A stretch of 64,000 nucleotides of DNA from Sporosarcina sp. Te-1 (GTDB lineage Bacteria; Bacillota; Bacilli; Bacillales_A; Planococcaceae), in contig NZ_CP071798.1 in NCBI RefSeq assembly GCF_017498505.1, positions 3,459,501 to 3,523,500 of the forward strand. The letters are read 5' to 3'. Every line of letters begins with the position of its first letter. Positions within the stretch are counted from its first letter, which is position 1. The notes beneath the pieces are model-generated. The model worked only from the letters and a program-made list of their open reading frames with translations, was not told the DNA's origin and ran no database searches. Positions 15,671-23,641 of the stretch are shown here, in pieces. The position numbers and the translations under genes are program-made.

Positions 15671-15853
15671 AGAGGATTTGATGAAGTGCTGAATGGTGCG
15701 CTTAATAATTGTGATAGTTTAGTTTTTGTTCCAATGTTTAATTATGAATTTAAATCTAAAATATGGAGGCCTATTTATCATGCCATTATCGAATTCTTTG
15801 ATCAATCCAAATGTAAGGTTAGCCACTTCTCCACCACCAATTCTACTCGATAA
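15671..15853 (+). pseudogene. Unidentified gene fragment
   Basis: An open frame of 60 codons without a start reads FDEVLNGALNNCDSLVFVPM, then FKSKIWRPIYHAIIEFFDQS. Composition is protein-like and distinct from its neighbours. No family recognised. Confidence 0.3.
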
Positions 15854-15878
15854 CAGATATATATTAAAAACAGATTAA

Positions 15879-15911
15879 GAATCTGCGGAATATAAGCTGT
15901 TTCGCAGATTC
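15879..15911 (+). promoter_or_regulatory. Hairpin abutting the eamA ribosome-binding site
   Basis: GAATCTGCG and CGCAGATTC are perfect 9-bp arms. The right arm ends directly before GAAGGAG, the ribosome-binding site of the next gene. It could be an operator, an mRNA-stability stem or a terminator-like leader. Confidence 0.4.
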
Positions 15912-15924
15912 GAAGGAGTAGAAA

Positions 15925-16797
15925 ATGAAATCTAAAATACAGTTTATATCGTCAATGATTATCTTCGGAACGATTGGTTTAGTTGTAAGATACATTGATC
16001 TGTCTTCGAGCGAAACAGCGTTTTTGAGTAGTTCCATTGGATGCTTGTTTTTAACATTTGTGTATCTTAGTAAGAGAAATACATTCTCTTGGGAAAGAAC
16101 AAAACGATATGCAATAATTCTTGTTTTGTCAGGAATAACGTTGGGTGGTAACTGGATTTTCCTTTATCAATCCTATGGCTATACTTCGCTTGCGAACGCT
16201 ACTTTAGGATATTATTTTGCCCCTGTTTTTGTTATGTTGCTTTCACCCATCATTCTAAGAGAAAAACTGTCTATAAAAAAAGTCATATGTATTTTTGTAG
16301 CGGTTACAGGGATGATTTTTATCGTAGGAAACGGGATAAGCGCATCGAACATAAACGATCTAATCGGAATTACTTCTGGGATCATAGCAGCTGTATTTTA
16401 TGCAGCTCTAATGTTGTTAAATAAATTCATTGGGGAAATGAGTAGATTAGAAGTTACTGTTATACAATTAGGCACAACAGCGTTAATCCTCCTACCCTAT
16501 GTTTTGGTAACCGAAGGATTAAATATATTGAGTGTATCAGTATCCTCAATTCCTTTTATCATTTTTCTCGGAGTTGTTAATACAGGAATAGGCTTCTGGC
16601 TGTTCTTTTCTGGTATGGAGAATCTAAAAGGGCAAAATATAGCTATGTTAAGTTACGTAGATCCTTTCGTAGCTATTTTGATCTCTGGATTAATATTAAG
16701 AGAACAATTTACGCTGTTACAAGTGATCGGCGGGATACTTTTATTAGGTTCAACTTTTGTAAGTGAAATAAGGTTTAACAAATCACAAAGATTATAG
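15925..16797 (+). CDS. EamA family (drug/metabolite) transporter
   Basis: 290 residues, ATG with GAAGGAG nine bases upstream. About ten hydrophobic segments in two repeats of five; FGTIGLVVRYIDLSSSETAF opens the first EamA domain and GIIAAVFYAALMLLNKFIG the second. Such proteins export metabolites or amino acids; substrate unknown. Another cargo gene after the endolysin; the trailing CATAATAAAAGATGACTG resembles the lysis-end repeat. Confidence 0.85.
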   Translation: MKSKIQFISSMIIFGTIGLVVRYIDLSSSETAFLSSSIGCLFLTFVYLSKRNTFSWERTKRYAIILVLSGITLGGNWIFLYQSYGYTSLANATLGYYFAPVFVMLLSPIILREKLSIKKVICIFVAVTGMIFIVGNGISASNINDLIGITSGIIAAVFYAALMLLNKFIGEMSRLEVTVIQLGTTALILLPYVLVTEGLNILSVSVSSIPFIIFLGVVNTGIGFWLFFSGMENLKGQNIAMLSYVDPFVAILISGLILREQFTLLQVIGGILLLGSTFVSEIRFNKSQRL

Positions 16798-16899
16798 TTG
16801 AAGCAGAAAAAGTTAACGTTTGTCGAAAACTTTAACAAACTCACAGCACGCCCATAATAAAAGATGACTGTAAAAACGCCCTGTCCTTAATGAAGTGCG

Positions 16900-16934
16900 C
16901 CCCAAAAGTTAGAGTCAAAAACTAACTTTTGGGG
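16900..16934 (+). promoter_or_regulatory. 13-bp palindrome at the IS3 left end covering the orfA ribosome-binding region
   Basis: CCCCAAAAGTTAG and CTAACTTTTGGGG are perfect complements. The right arm holds the GGGG of the orfA ribosome-binding site, so read-through mRNA would hide it. Confidence 0.5.
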
Positions 16935-16943
16935 TGTTTTCTT

Positions 16944-17513
16944 TTGGCTAAATATAGTGATGAATTTAAGGCGATGATTGTCTGCGAGTATTTAACTGGA
17001 CGACTTGGCTATGACGCACTGACAAAAAAATATGATGTGAAGTCAACTGGACAGCTTAGGGCGTGGGTGTCAGCGTACCAGAAATATGGTGTGGAAGGGA
17101 TCATAAGAAAGAAAAACCATGAGGTTTATTCTGTTCAATTCAAGCTGGATGTACTAAGCTTTATGAAAAGAACAGGCGCTTCGCGGGCAGAAACGGCACT
17201 TCACTTCGGCCTGACGAATCCACCGCTCATCTCCTCATGGAAAAAGAGGTTTCTTGAAGGCGGTGCGGAATCCCTGGACAACCCGAAAGGACGGCCAGCC
17301 ATGCCTGAAAAAGCAAAGAACGTTAAGAAGGTCCAGAAGCCAGCGCAACAGGATGAAATGACACGTGAACAGGAGTTGGAACGGGAAAATGAACTCCTCC
17401 GCTTGGAGGTGGCTTACCTAAAAAAGTTGCGAGCTTTTCAGATGGATCCGGACGGCTATCTCGAAAAGCCCAAGCAGCGCTATCATTCGAACTCAAAGAA
17501 GAATTCCGACTGA
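16944..17513 (+). CDS. IS3 family transposase OrfA (helix-turn-helix)
   Basis: 190 residues from TTG at 16944 (frame open from 16929). Two HTH units (YSDEFKAMIVCEYLTGRLGY; FKLDVLSFMKRTGASRAETA) and a C-terminal leucine zipper (EQELERENELLRLEVAYLKK). The slippery heptamer A-AAA-AAG at 17420-17426 lies in the overlap, where -1 frameshifting would make OrfAB. Confidence 0.85.
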   Translation: MAKYSDEFKAMIVCEYLTGRLGYDALTKKYDVKSTGQLRAWVSAYQKYGVEGIIRKKNHEVYSVQFKLDVLSFMKRTGASRAETALHFGLTNPPLISSWKKRFLEGGAESLDNPKGRPAMPEKAKNVKKVQKPAQQDEMTREQELERENELLRLEVAYLKKLRAFQMDPDGYLEKPKQRYHSNSKKNSD

Positions 17514-18339
17514 AAGATGTCCTGCGGAAGGTCGGCATCCCCGAGTCCTCTTATCACTATCATGTAAAACAAATGAGACAGGAAAATCCTAATCAAAAGT
17601 TGGAAGAAACGATTCAATCCATTTTTGATGAACACAATGAAAACTATGGATATCGAAGAATCCAGATGGAATTAAAGAATCATGGACTCGAGTGAATCAT
17701 AAAAAGGTGCAGCGCATCATGCGGAAACTAGGATTGAAAGGCAATAAGTTCACTCGGAAATCACGCCGTTACAGTTCATACCAGGGGAACGTTGGCACAG
17801 TGGTGAAAAACCGTCTTCACCGCCGGTTCAAGACAACAATCCCCTGTCAGAAACTGACCACAGATAGTACAGAATTCAAGTGTTCAGACAGCCTCAAACT
17901 CTATCTTAGCCAAGTAATGGATATGTATAATGGAGAGATTCTTTCGTATGGCATCAGCATGCGCCCGACGCTTGACTTTGTGATGAAACCCTTAGAGGAA
18001 GCCCTTGAAATCGTAAAGAACGCAAGATACCGGACGACGATCCACTCGGATCAGGGCTGGCATTACCAGCATGGAAAATGGGTTGCGACCTTAAAGAAAC
18101 ACAAAGTGTACCAGAGCATGTCACGGAAGGGGAACTGTCTGGACAACGCGCCAATGGAGAATTTCTTTGGATTATTAAAGCAGGAGATGTATTATGGCGA
18201 ACCGCCGCGCACCTATGAGGAACTGAAGAGGGCTATCGAGGCATACATAGAGTATTACAACAACAAACGGATCAGTCAGAAACTGGCTGGCATGAGTCCG
18301 GTTCAATACCGTCTTCACACCAGCCAATTAGCTGCCTAA
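17420..18339 (+). pseudogene. IS3 family transposase OrfB, frameshifted
   Basis: The orfB frame runs from the slippery site through FELKEEFRLKDVLRKVGIPE and NYGYRRIQMELKNHGLE to TGA at 17693-17695. The continuing sequence VNHKKVQRIMRKLGLKG is in another frame from 17692. A single missing base near 17689 therefore splits the gene. The DDE residues are all in the second part (TTDSTEFKC, IHSDQGWHYQ, APMENFFGLLKQE). The element is probably inactive, unless GTG 17692 initiates a usable product. Confidence 0.8.
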
Positions 18340-18375
18340 TATAAAACTCTAACTTTTAGGGGTCACATCATAATG

Positions 18376-18600
18376 GATGGGGCGTTTTTTTGTTTATAGA
18401 AACAATCTTAATTAACCTAAAGCGAGGTGTTGAAGTTTTTCTTGAAAATAGGCAAACAAATAACATAGTACATGGTCGGTTGAATTAATGATGACCGATA
18501 TACACATATATAAGCAACAACACTCTGTCCCTAATGAGATGGGGTTCTTTTTTTCTGATTACAACGATTTGTAGTATTGTTTCTAATAAACTGGTATATT
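18376..18600 (+). terminator. Displaced terminator half and further phage-end sequence
   Basis: GGATGGGGCGTTTTTTT at 18376-18392 is the right half of the terminator split by the IS. At 18520-18552 a sequence with ACTCTGTCCCTAATGAGAT and GGGGTTCTTTTTTTC resembles the other post-lysin terminators, a further trace of the repeated boundary. Confidence 0.45.
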
Positions 18601-18624
18601 GTTAGTTGAAAGGGGGGCAAAATA

Positions 18625-19047
18625 TTGGTAAAATCGACATTGGACTTTTTAGAAAAAGGAAAAATACTAGAGATTCCGAAGGATACAAAATATTGGTTAG
18701 TGAGAGCTGATGGCGGAAAATTTTACGATGATTTTTTGTTGAACAATTATATTGCTATATCGGACGATGAAATCACCTTGGATGCGATAAATGAATTTCC
18801 ACAACTGAATACAGATGTTGGGCGTACAATTGAAGGTTATAAAAGCCTATACAAAGAGAAATACGAAAAATGGAACAATCAACAGATTGCACATGCCGCT
18901 TCAAGAACTATGAAGTTTATTGACGAAATAAAAGAAAATGATATTGTCGTTGTACCATCGCATAGATCTTCTAACTTAATGGCTAAAGCTGTATACTATT
19001 ATCGAGGATGTGAAAAAGGATTCTTCGAAAATAATAGTAAAATCTAA
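18625..19047 (+). pseudogene. N-terminal part of a broken gene, possibly defence-related
   Basis: 140 residues, TTG start with AAAGGGGGGC upstream. The sequence KYWLVRADGGKFYDDFLLNN and then QIAHAASRTMKFIDEIKEND-IVVVPSHRS resembles the N-terminal domain of predicted restriction- or Mrr-like proteins. After about residue 120 it loses register and ends KGFFENNSKI. The next frame carries what looks like the rest of the protein, so there has been a deletion and frameshift. AT-rich cargo. Confidence 0.5.
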
Positions 19048-19477
19048 CGTGCAAAGCCCAGGTTACATTGAAATCCTATCCGAACTTGCCAATTTACCTA
19101 AGGTAGTGTCAATTATTTTACTTCTTTCTGGTGGTCTATTCGGTAAAATAAAAATCGGCGGTGTTGAGGTTCAAGGAGTCATTCCTTATTTTTTTGGAAA
19201 CAGCAAAATAGAAAGAGAACGATTGAGGCTTGAAAATGAAAATCTGAAGTTAGATAATGATATGAAACGTATTGATGTGGAAAGGAAAAAGAAAGAAAGT
19301 GGTTTGGTAATAGACCTATCTGAAGTAGAAGAAAAAGAAATAGAAAAAGAAGAGCCAATAGCTCACGAGTTATCGCAAGAAATAAAGATCTCTGCATTTA
19401 ATGCCGGAACAACCCTTGGACACGAAATGAGAATGGATAACTCTGATTCTCAGATGTGGCCGAACACGAATAATTAA
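19010..19477 (+). pseudogene. C-terminal part of the broken gene
   Basis: 155 codons from 19010, overlapping the previous piece by 38 bases. VQSPGYIEILSELANLPKVV leads to a hydrophobic stretch (VSIILLLSGGLFGKIKIGGV), then a charged coiled coil (ERERLRLENENLKLDNDMKR). No ribosome-binding site precedes the nominal start, which supports a fragment rather than an independent gene. Confidence 0.45.
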
Positions 19478-19639
19478 TAATATTAACACAATAAGTATAC
19501 CATATAACCAAGCATTAATGCTAATTTCTAGTACGCTGGAAAGGAAAATAAAGATTAAATAAGATAGTGATAAAATTAGAGAATAGCCGTATAATATTTG
19601 AAATATTCTGACTAATATAATCACTCCTTTATTAATCAT
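19370..19639 (-). CDS. Possible small membrane protein
   Basis: 89 codons. Residues 5-65 contain two or three hydrophobic segments (LYGYSLILSLSYLIFIFLSS, WLYGILIVLILLIIRVR). The 3' third overlaps the broken gene on the other strand, and the sequence there looks like shadow. AAAGGAG is present upstream but no good start follows it at the usual distance. Uncertain. Confidence 0.3.
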   Translation of the reverse strand: MINKGVIILVRIFQILYGYSLILSLSYLIFIFLSSVLEISINAWLYGILIVLILLIIRVRPHLRIRVIHSHFVSKGCSGIKCRDLYFLR

Positions 19640-19698
19640 ATTCTATAATCTCATAATTGATGTGTGATAATCAACCACTAAATGTATTATTCAAAAAG

Positions 19699-19728
19699 AA
19701 GCACTTCATTACAGGTGCTATTTTTTTA
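19699..19728 (+). terminator. Rho-independent terminator
   Basis: AGCAC and GTGCT arms, then TTTTTTT. Confidence 0.5.
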
Positions 19729-19911
19729 CTTTACAACAGAACTAACGTTCTGTAAAGTGTTCATAAATAGGGAACGCGTGTGCGTGAACATTAGATAAAT
19801 CGGTAAGCTGTGACGAGGATTTGGATATAATGTATTTGGCAGCGGATGGAACGATCAGCAGGCGCCGAAGGGGGGAAACCCCATCCACTCCCTGGCGCTA
19901 GTAGGATGGGA

Positions 19912-20661
19912 TTAATTCAAAGTAAGTCCTCTCTCGGCACTATACATTTGCATTAATGCTCGAATTTTCTCTGGTACATCTGCTCGCTTAATATTTTCTT
20001 TTGCGTAACGTCTCACCTCATGGTTCCCAACACATATGCTGTATATAGCATGTTCAAACAAACATTGGTCGTTACTGTCATTTCCAAAAGCAACAAACTG
20101 TTGAATATTCAACATGTGCAGCCCCTTAACTTTATCAATTCCCAAGGGACTAATATCAATCGCATGCTCGGTTTTATAATGTGTGACAGTGACAGGCAAT
20201 GTATCAAGCAATCCTAAAACTTCCTTATTGGGTTGGAATAAAACTAATTTGCAGACTGGGAATAGTAGCTCCAACGGTAGGTTTGTAGAACTGGTTTTAT
20301 CGATATTTCGATAAATTGGGTGTGAAATGTCGCCTGTGAAAGCATAATCCCATTGACCATCTGCTAAATATTTGAGTTGTTGTGATTTAATAAGAGCAAT
20401 CAGTTGGTTTAAAAGCTGACGTTCAAAATGCACAACTTCAATTTTTCCATAATCATACGTAAATGTACCATTCCCTCCAACTAATAGGCCTTCATGGAAA
20501 TTTTTTGGTATAATAGGAACTAAATCTCGAATCGGCCTAGCTGAGGCAAAAATCACTTGATGTCCTGCTACCTTTAATTCTTGAAGAGCTTCAATAATTT
20601 CCGCATCAATATTCTTGCCGTCAAAACATAGTGTTCCATCTATATCGAACACGAAGTTCAT
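19912..20661 (-). CDS. HAD superfamily (Cof-type) hydrolase
   Basis: 249 residues. Motif I FVFDIDGTLCFDG (residues 3-15), motif II ASARP (40-44), motif IV GNDSNDQCLF (about 205). This fits subclass IIB phosphatases acting on sugar or nucleotide phosphates. Motif IV reads GNDSND, as expected. It is transcribed away from the Crp/Fnr-type regulator at 20740, which may control it. Lies inside the tRNA-bounded element, so possibly cargo. Confidence 0.85.
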   Translation of the reverse strand: MNFVFDIDGTLCFDGKNIDAEIIEALQELKVAGHQVIFASARPIRDLVPIIPKNFHEGLLVGGNGTFTYDYGKIEVVHFERQLLNQLIALIKSQQLKYLADGQWDYAFTGDISHPIYRNIDKTSSTNLPLELLFPVCKLVLFQPNKEVLGLLDTLPVTVTHYKTEHAIDISPLGIDKVKGLHMLNIQQFVAFGNDSNDQCLFEHAIYSICVGNHEVRRYAKENIKRADVPEKIRALMQMYSAERGLTLN

Positions 20662-20739
20662 ATGACTCCCCCTCTTTTATAAATATGACTATAATTAATT
20701 TAATAATATTAATATAGGACAGGTGTCCCGGAGGCGAAT

Positions 20740-21402
20740 ATGACTCAAAAACGATTTCATTCAATTTATCACTATACTTTTCCAAAAGATCTTATACCAA
20801 CTCTATCTGTAAAGTCTTTTCAACCGGAAGAGTTTATTTTGGAAGCAGGAGAACAAATAGATGGCATCTATTTTTTACTTTCAGGAAAATATATGGTTAC
20901 CAGTTTAGAAGTGACCGGCAAAGAATTACTATTACGCTATTGCCAACGACCGGCCATTATGGGAGATATTGAAATATTTACAGATTGCTTAATTGAATCA
21001 AACTGTATCGCTGTAGAACCGTGTGATGTTTTAATTGTTCCGTTGGAATCATATGCAACAAATTTAAAGTTCGATAGTGAATTCAATCAGCTTTTATTGA
21101 AAGATTTAGCCTATAAGCTTCGAACTTGCACCATTTCATCGAGAGTAAATGCGCTATCATCAGTCGGGGGCCGTTTAGCTGCTTATTTATGTACGCTTGA
21201 ATCTCCGACAGGTTTGAATCAATATATACAAACAAATTCTTTGGACGATATCGCCTTGTTGATTGGAACTACCAAAAGACATTTAAATCGGATCCTAAAG
21301 GATTGGAAAGAAAAAGAGCTTATAAAGCAGGAAGGAAAAACAATACAAATTTTAAATTGGAAAAAAATTAAGGAAATCTCGGAAGATGTTCGCTTTGAGT
21401 AG
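20740..21402 (+). CDS. Crp/Fnr family transcriptional regulator (YeiL-like)
   Basis: 220 residues, ATG with GGAGGCG upstream. Residues 20-120 are a cyclic-nucleotide-binding fold (FILEAGEQIDGIYFLLSGKY, RPAIMGDIEIFTD). The C-terminal winged HTH carries DDIALLIGTTKRHLNRILKD, the recognition-helix region. No Fnr-type Cys cluster is visible. Divergent from the HAD gene with a 78 bp gap, so the two may share control. Effector unknown. Confidence 0.8.
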   Translation: MTQKRFHSIYHYTFPKDLIPTLSVKSFQPEEFILEAGEQIDGIYFLLSGKYMVTSLEVTGKELLLRYCQRPAIMGDIEIFTDCLIESNCIAVEPCDVLIVPLESYATNLKFDSEFNQLLLKDLAYKLRTCTISSRVNALSSVGGRLAAYLCTLESPTGLNQYIQTNSLDDIALLIGTTKRHLNRILKDWKEKELIKQEGKTIQILNWKKIKEISEDVRFE

Positions 21403-21433
21403 TGAAAAACCTTAATAACTAAAATTTCGTAGA

Positions 21434-21679
21434 TTGAAATCGGGAAATATGCATTACTGTATTTATCCAATTGTGCAACCATGGACACTACAAGTAGGCT
21501 CAATTGATCAATCGATGTTGCAGAAAGGAGGACCTCTGATAGTAACCTGTCTGTCTTATCAATGGAAGCATGAGTTGCTTAAATATGCCGAGAAACAAGA
21601 AAATGGGAAATTCAGCAAGTATATTAAACGATTTATCGATATTGAAAGAAAAGGATGGTCAGCTTTTTTACCCTGGTAA
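21434..21679 (+). pseudogene. Unidentified fragment
   Basis: The frame 21434-21679 ends KHELLKYAEKQENGKFSKYI, then RFIDIERKGWSAFLPW, which looks like protein. A good AAAGGAGG (21523-21530) is followed by ATAGTAACC, with no valid start. Probably a decayed small gene at the end of the prophage. Confidence 0.3.
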
Positions 21680-21740
21680 ATACCCAGCCAGAAAGAATAG
21701 ACGATTACGTAAATAACAAAGGATTTCTGTGAAATAAAAA

Positions 21741-21764
21741 AGAGGGCGATTGCCCTCTTTCTTA
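21741..21764. terminator. Bidirectional hairpin terminator
   Basis: AGAGGGCGATTGCCCTCTTT forms a GAGGGC/GCCCTC stem, with A-rich 5' and T-rich 3' flanks. Confidence 0.65.
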
Positions 21765-21923
21765 TACCGTGTACCCTGTGTACCAAATGTGTACCCAATA
21801 GGAGAATATTAATGAAAAATACGTGTTGGTATTGACATTTAGTGACACCGATATGTTCGATAAAAGCCGTCATAGACACGTTTTGCAATTTGTCGATTTT
21901 CACTGACAGCGAAGAGATTAACG

Positions 21924-21965
21924 CTGGCAGTGTGAAGGTCACCGGTTCGAACCCGGTATGCTCCA
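21924..21965 (+). other. tRNA 3' fragment marking a prophage attachment site (att)
   Basis: From CTGGCAG (fits an anticodon loop with GGC, alanine) the sequence runs through the T-arm ACCGG-TTCGAAC-CCGGT and acceptor strand ATGCTCC to discriminator A. No pairing 5' anticodon strand, D-arm or 5' acceptor precedes it. A terminator follows at once. This is what is left at the far end when an element integrates into a tRNA 3' end. The mobile element therefore lies to the left and its integrase should be beyond the left window edge. Confidence 0.75.
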
Positions 21966-21971
21966 TCTCAT

Positions 21972-22013
21972 AGGAACCTTGTCAAACTAACGTTTGATGG
22001 GGTTTCTTTTTTT
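21972..22013 (+). terminator. Terminator of the tRNA gene
   Basis: GGAACCTTGTCAAAC pairs imperfectly with GTTTGATGGGGTTTC, followed by TTTTTTT. It lies seven bases after the tRNA 3' end. Confidence 0.6.
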
Positions 22014-22438
22014 ATGTCTATGTGGATTTGAGGTGACTTTCGGCTACCGTGTGCCCGATTGAAGAAACTTTTGGAAAAAACATGCTTAGGTTCATCATCC
22101 TTATGTGTATATACTCCAAAATATTTATAGTCTTTATATTTGAGTTGTCTCATCTCTTTTGGACATGGTTTCCTACATGATATGAATTATTCCCAAATAT
22201 ACAATTTTGACAAAAGATACTGGGCTTTTTCCCTGTCGCATGGAGATCAGGGGCTGGAGTATGGCGTGGAGTCCAGAGGAAGAGACTTATGTGCATTCTG
22301 TAAAGAGATATTTACCATGTCGAAGAGTAGGAGGGGAGAAGTGCGTTCCACTATCATTGCAAAACCCCCTCGATTTACTTCTTATATCAATTAATACTCG
22401 TAAAAAAATTCTACATAATAATTTTGTTGAATATTAAT
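22014..22438. other. Gap between att site and tailocin; no convincing gene
   Basis: Short frames on both strands (for example 22207-22437, containing MEIRGWSMAWSPEEETYVHS) lack a ribosome-binding site and I recognise none. It may hold decayed phage sequence. Confidence 0.4.
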
Positions 22439-22948
22439 TCATCCTATAGCGAGCCCTCCAGATAATAATTTTGCCTGATATCTTTTTAAACGTTCTTCTG
22501 CGAATCCATATTCAACATTAAATGTATCTGCAATTAAGCACACAGCATCGTATTGGTCTTGCGGTAATAGAACTTCTGTCAACATGAAAGTAGGAATGCA
22601 AAAATGATACATAAAATTGTCGGCCTGCCATTCCTGTAATTCACGAAAGGCAGGGCACATAAAACGTTGATGTCCTTCGTGCCTTAATACGTGGCAAAGT
22701 TCATGCCCAAAATCTTGCCATTTTTGCTTTGTATTCGCATGACGATTAATAAAGATATAGTATTTATTGTCAAAGTGGACAGCCTCACTAGCTCCGTCGA
22801 TTAGATAGAGGTGAATATCTAATCGTTCGGCAATCAAATATTTATTTATCTGAGTGCTGACTGAAATGTTCATGGATTGATATAAGTCATGTATGTAATC
22901 TTCTAAATGGCTGTATTGATATATGATGTTCACCTTCTTTGTATTCAT
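22439..22948 (-). CDS. ImmA/IrrE family metallo-endopeptidase
   Basis: 169 residues from the ATG at 22948; the frame is open to 22999. The zinc motif is GHELCHVLRHEGHQ (HExxH, about residue 92), with a downstream Glu in ELQEWQADNFMYHF that fits the third ligand. ImmA-type proteases cleave Xre-family repressors to induce mobile elements. It follows the Xre gene on the same strand, the usual pair. Neither start has a strong ribosome-binding site. It is the likely trigger of the tailocin switch. Confidence 0.85.
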   Translation of the reverse strand: MNTKKVNIIYQYSHLEDYIHDLYQSMNISVSTQINKYLIAERLDIHLYLIDGASEAVHFDNKYYIFINRHANTKQKWQDFGHELCHVLRHEGHQRFMCPAFRELQEWQADNFMYHFCIPTFMLTEVLLPQDQYDAVCLIADTFNVEYGFAEERLKRYQAKLLSGGLAIG

Positions 22949-22951
22949 AAG

Positions 22952-22963
22952 GAACGTACGTTC
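22952..22963. promoter_or_regulatory. LexA-box-like palindrome upstream of immA
   Basis: On the minus strand AGAACGTACGTTCC matches 13 of 14 positions of the Bacillus SOS-box consensus CGAACRNRYGTTYC. It lies four bases before the immA ATG and after a GCCC-TTCA-GGGC hairpin with T-tract, so it may put immA under DNA-damage control. Only one site is seen and no clear promoter surrounds it. Confidence 0.4.
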
Positions 22964-22979
22964 TGTCGAGTGGTTAAAA

Positions 22980-23003
22980 GAAAAGCCCATGAAGGGCAAT
23001 CAT
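22980..23003 (-). terminator. Hairpin with T-tract between xre and immA
   Basis: On the minus strand GCCC-TTCAT-GGGC is followed by TTTTCTTTT. Confidence 0.5.
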
Positions 23004-23056
23004 GCTGACTTTCTTACATACTATACTAACTATTTTAACAGGAGGAAATCTGTTGG

Positions 23057-23422
23057 CTACTTCTGTTTATTTTTATTTTTATCACTTCGAATAATCTCCC
23101 ACATTTGACGAAGTTTTCGAAGATCTTCTTCGTCACTTTCCGGAAGTTCGCGGTACCAGCGTTTTAATTCGGGATCATGGGCAAATGCTTGAAATTCCTC
23201 TTCTTTTGACAAATGAGGGCTATACGACTTTCCTAATAAATAGTCCACCGTTACACCTAGGACATCAGAGATCAATACTAAGATGTCTGTTTCTAATCGT
23301 TTTTGAAAGCCGGTTTCTATTTTATTCATCTTACTTTGGGAAATATTAATCCTGTTTGCTAATTCAAATTGCTCCATTCCTCTACTTTCTCTAACTTCTC
23401 TTATCCTCTTACCGACATCCAT
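23057..23422 (-). CDS. xre: Xre-family phage repressor
   Basis: 121 residues, ATG with AGGAGG upstream. Residues 5-60 are an HTH_3 domain (IREVRESRGMEQFELANRIN, ISQSKMNKIETGFQKR). The C-terminus is acidic then basic, and probably mediates dimerisation or is the ImmA target. It is divergent from the structural genes and its promoter overlaps a cluster of matching operators (23464-23568). It should keep the tailocin genes silent and repress itself. Confidence 0.85.
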   Translation of the reverse strand: MDVGKRIREVRESRGMEQFELANRINISQSKMNKIETGFQKRLETDILVLISDVLGVTVDYLLGKSYSPHLSKEEEFQAFAHDPELKRWYRELPESDEEDLRKLRQMWEIIRSDKNKNKQK

Positions 23423-23459
23423 AAATCGGTCCTCCTAAAACTGTTTGTACTCTTATTAT

Positions 23460-23490
23460 TGGTATTTCTAAAATAGAAATCAACATAAAT
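23460..23490 (-). promoter_or_regulatory. Leftward repressor promoter with operator O1 in its spacer
   Basis: On the minus strand TTGATT, then 17 bp, then AATAAT. The spacer overlaps ATTTCTAAAATAGAAAT (23464-23480), a perfect 17-bp palindrome and probable Xre site. Confidence 0.6.
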
Positions 23491-23568
23491 TTCTAAAAAA
23501 GAATAAAAAGATATTGATTTTCTAAAAAGGAATATGTATATTGGAGTTATAAATTCTAAAATAGAAAT
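23464..23568. promoter_or_regulatory. Operator array of the tailocin switch
   Basis: Four related palindromes: 23464-23480 (ATTTCTAAAATAGAAAT), 23489-23504 (ATTTCTAAAAAAGAAT), 23517-23532 (TTTTCTAAAAAGGAAT), 23553-23568 (ATTCTAAAATAGAAAT). A weaker fifth (ATTCTATTTTAGATAT) is at 23670-23685. Centre spacings are about 24, 28 and 36 bp. Confidence 0.7.
23514..23542 (+). promoter_or_regulatory. Rightward promoter with operator O3 in its spacer
   Basis: TTGATT (23514-23519), 17 bp, TATATT (23537-23542). O3 fills the spacer and O4 lies just past the start region. It should drive the xpf-like gene when repression is lifted. Confidence 0.6.
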
Positions 23569-23641
23569 AAATTAGTGGGATCTAAGTACGTGTTTAAGGA
23601 TAATTAAGTGGTTTAACAAAATTCCAACCAAATGGAGGTAA

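Larger units (their letters stand above)
16893..18370 (+). mobile_element. IS3 family insertion sequence (IS150-like), 1478 bp, flanked by TAATG
   Basis: TAATG occurs at 16888-16892 and 18371-18375, a 5-bp target duplication. The ends carry related inverted repeats (CCCCAAAAGTTAGAGT at the left, complement of ACTCTAACTTTTAGGGG at the right). It contains overlapping orfA and orfB. The insertion splits a terminator: CGCCCTGTCCTTAATG on the left and GGATGGGGCG plus a T-run on the right. Confidence 0.85.

Noticed and set aside
19738-19749. GAACTAACGTTC as a LexA box
   Set aside because: Centre does not fit RNRY and it lies in a larger hairpin near gene ends, not at a promoter; more likely a terminator-type structure.
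21559-21966. Minus-strand frame beginning MEHTGFEPVTFTLP
   Set aside because: This start is the reverse complement of the tRNA 3' end, a well-known false ORF.
21968-22153. Minus-strand 61-codon frame over the tRNA terminator
   Set aside because: It runs through the terminator and has no ribosome-binding site or recognised similarity.
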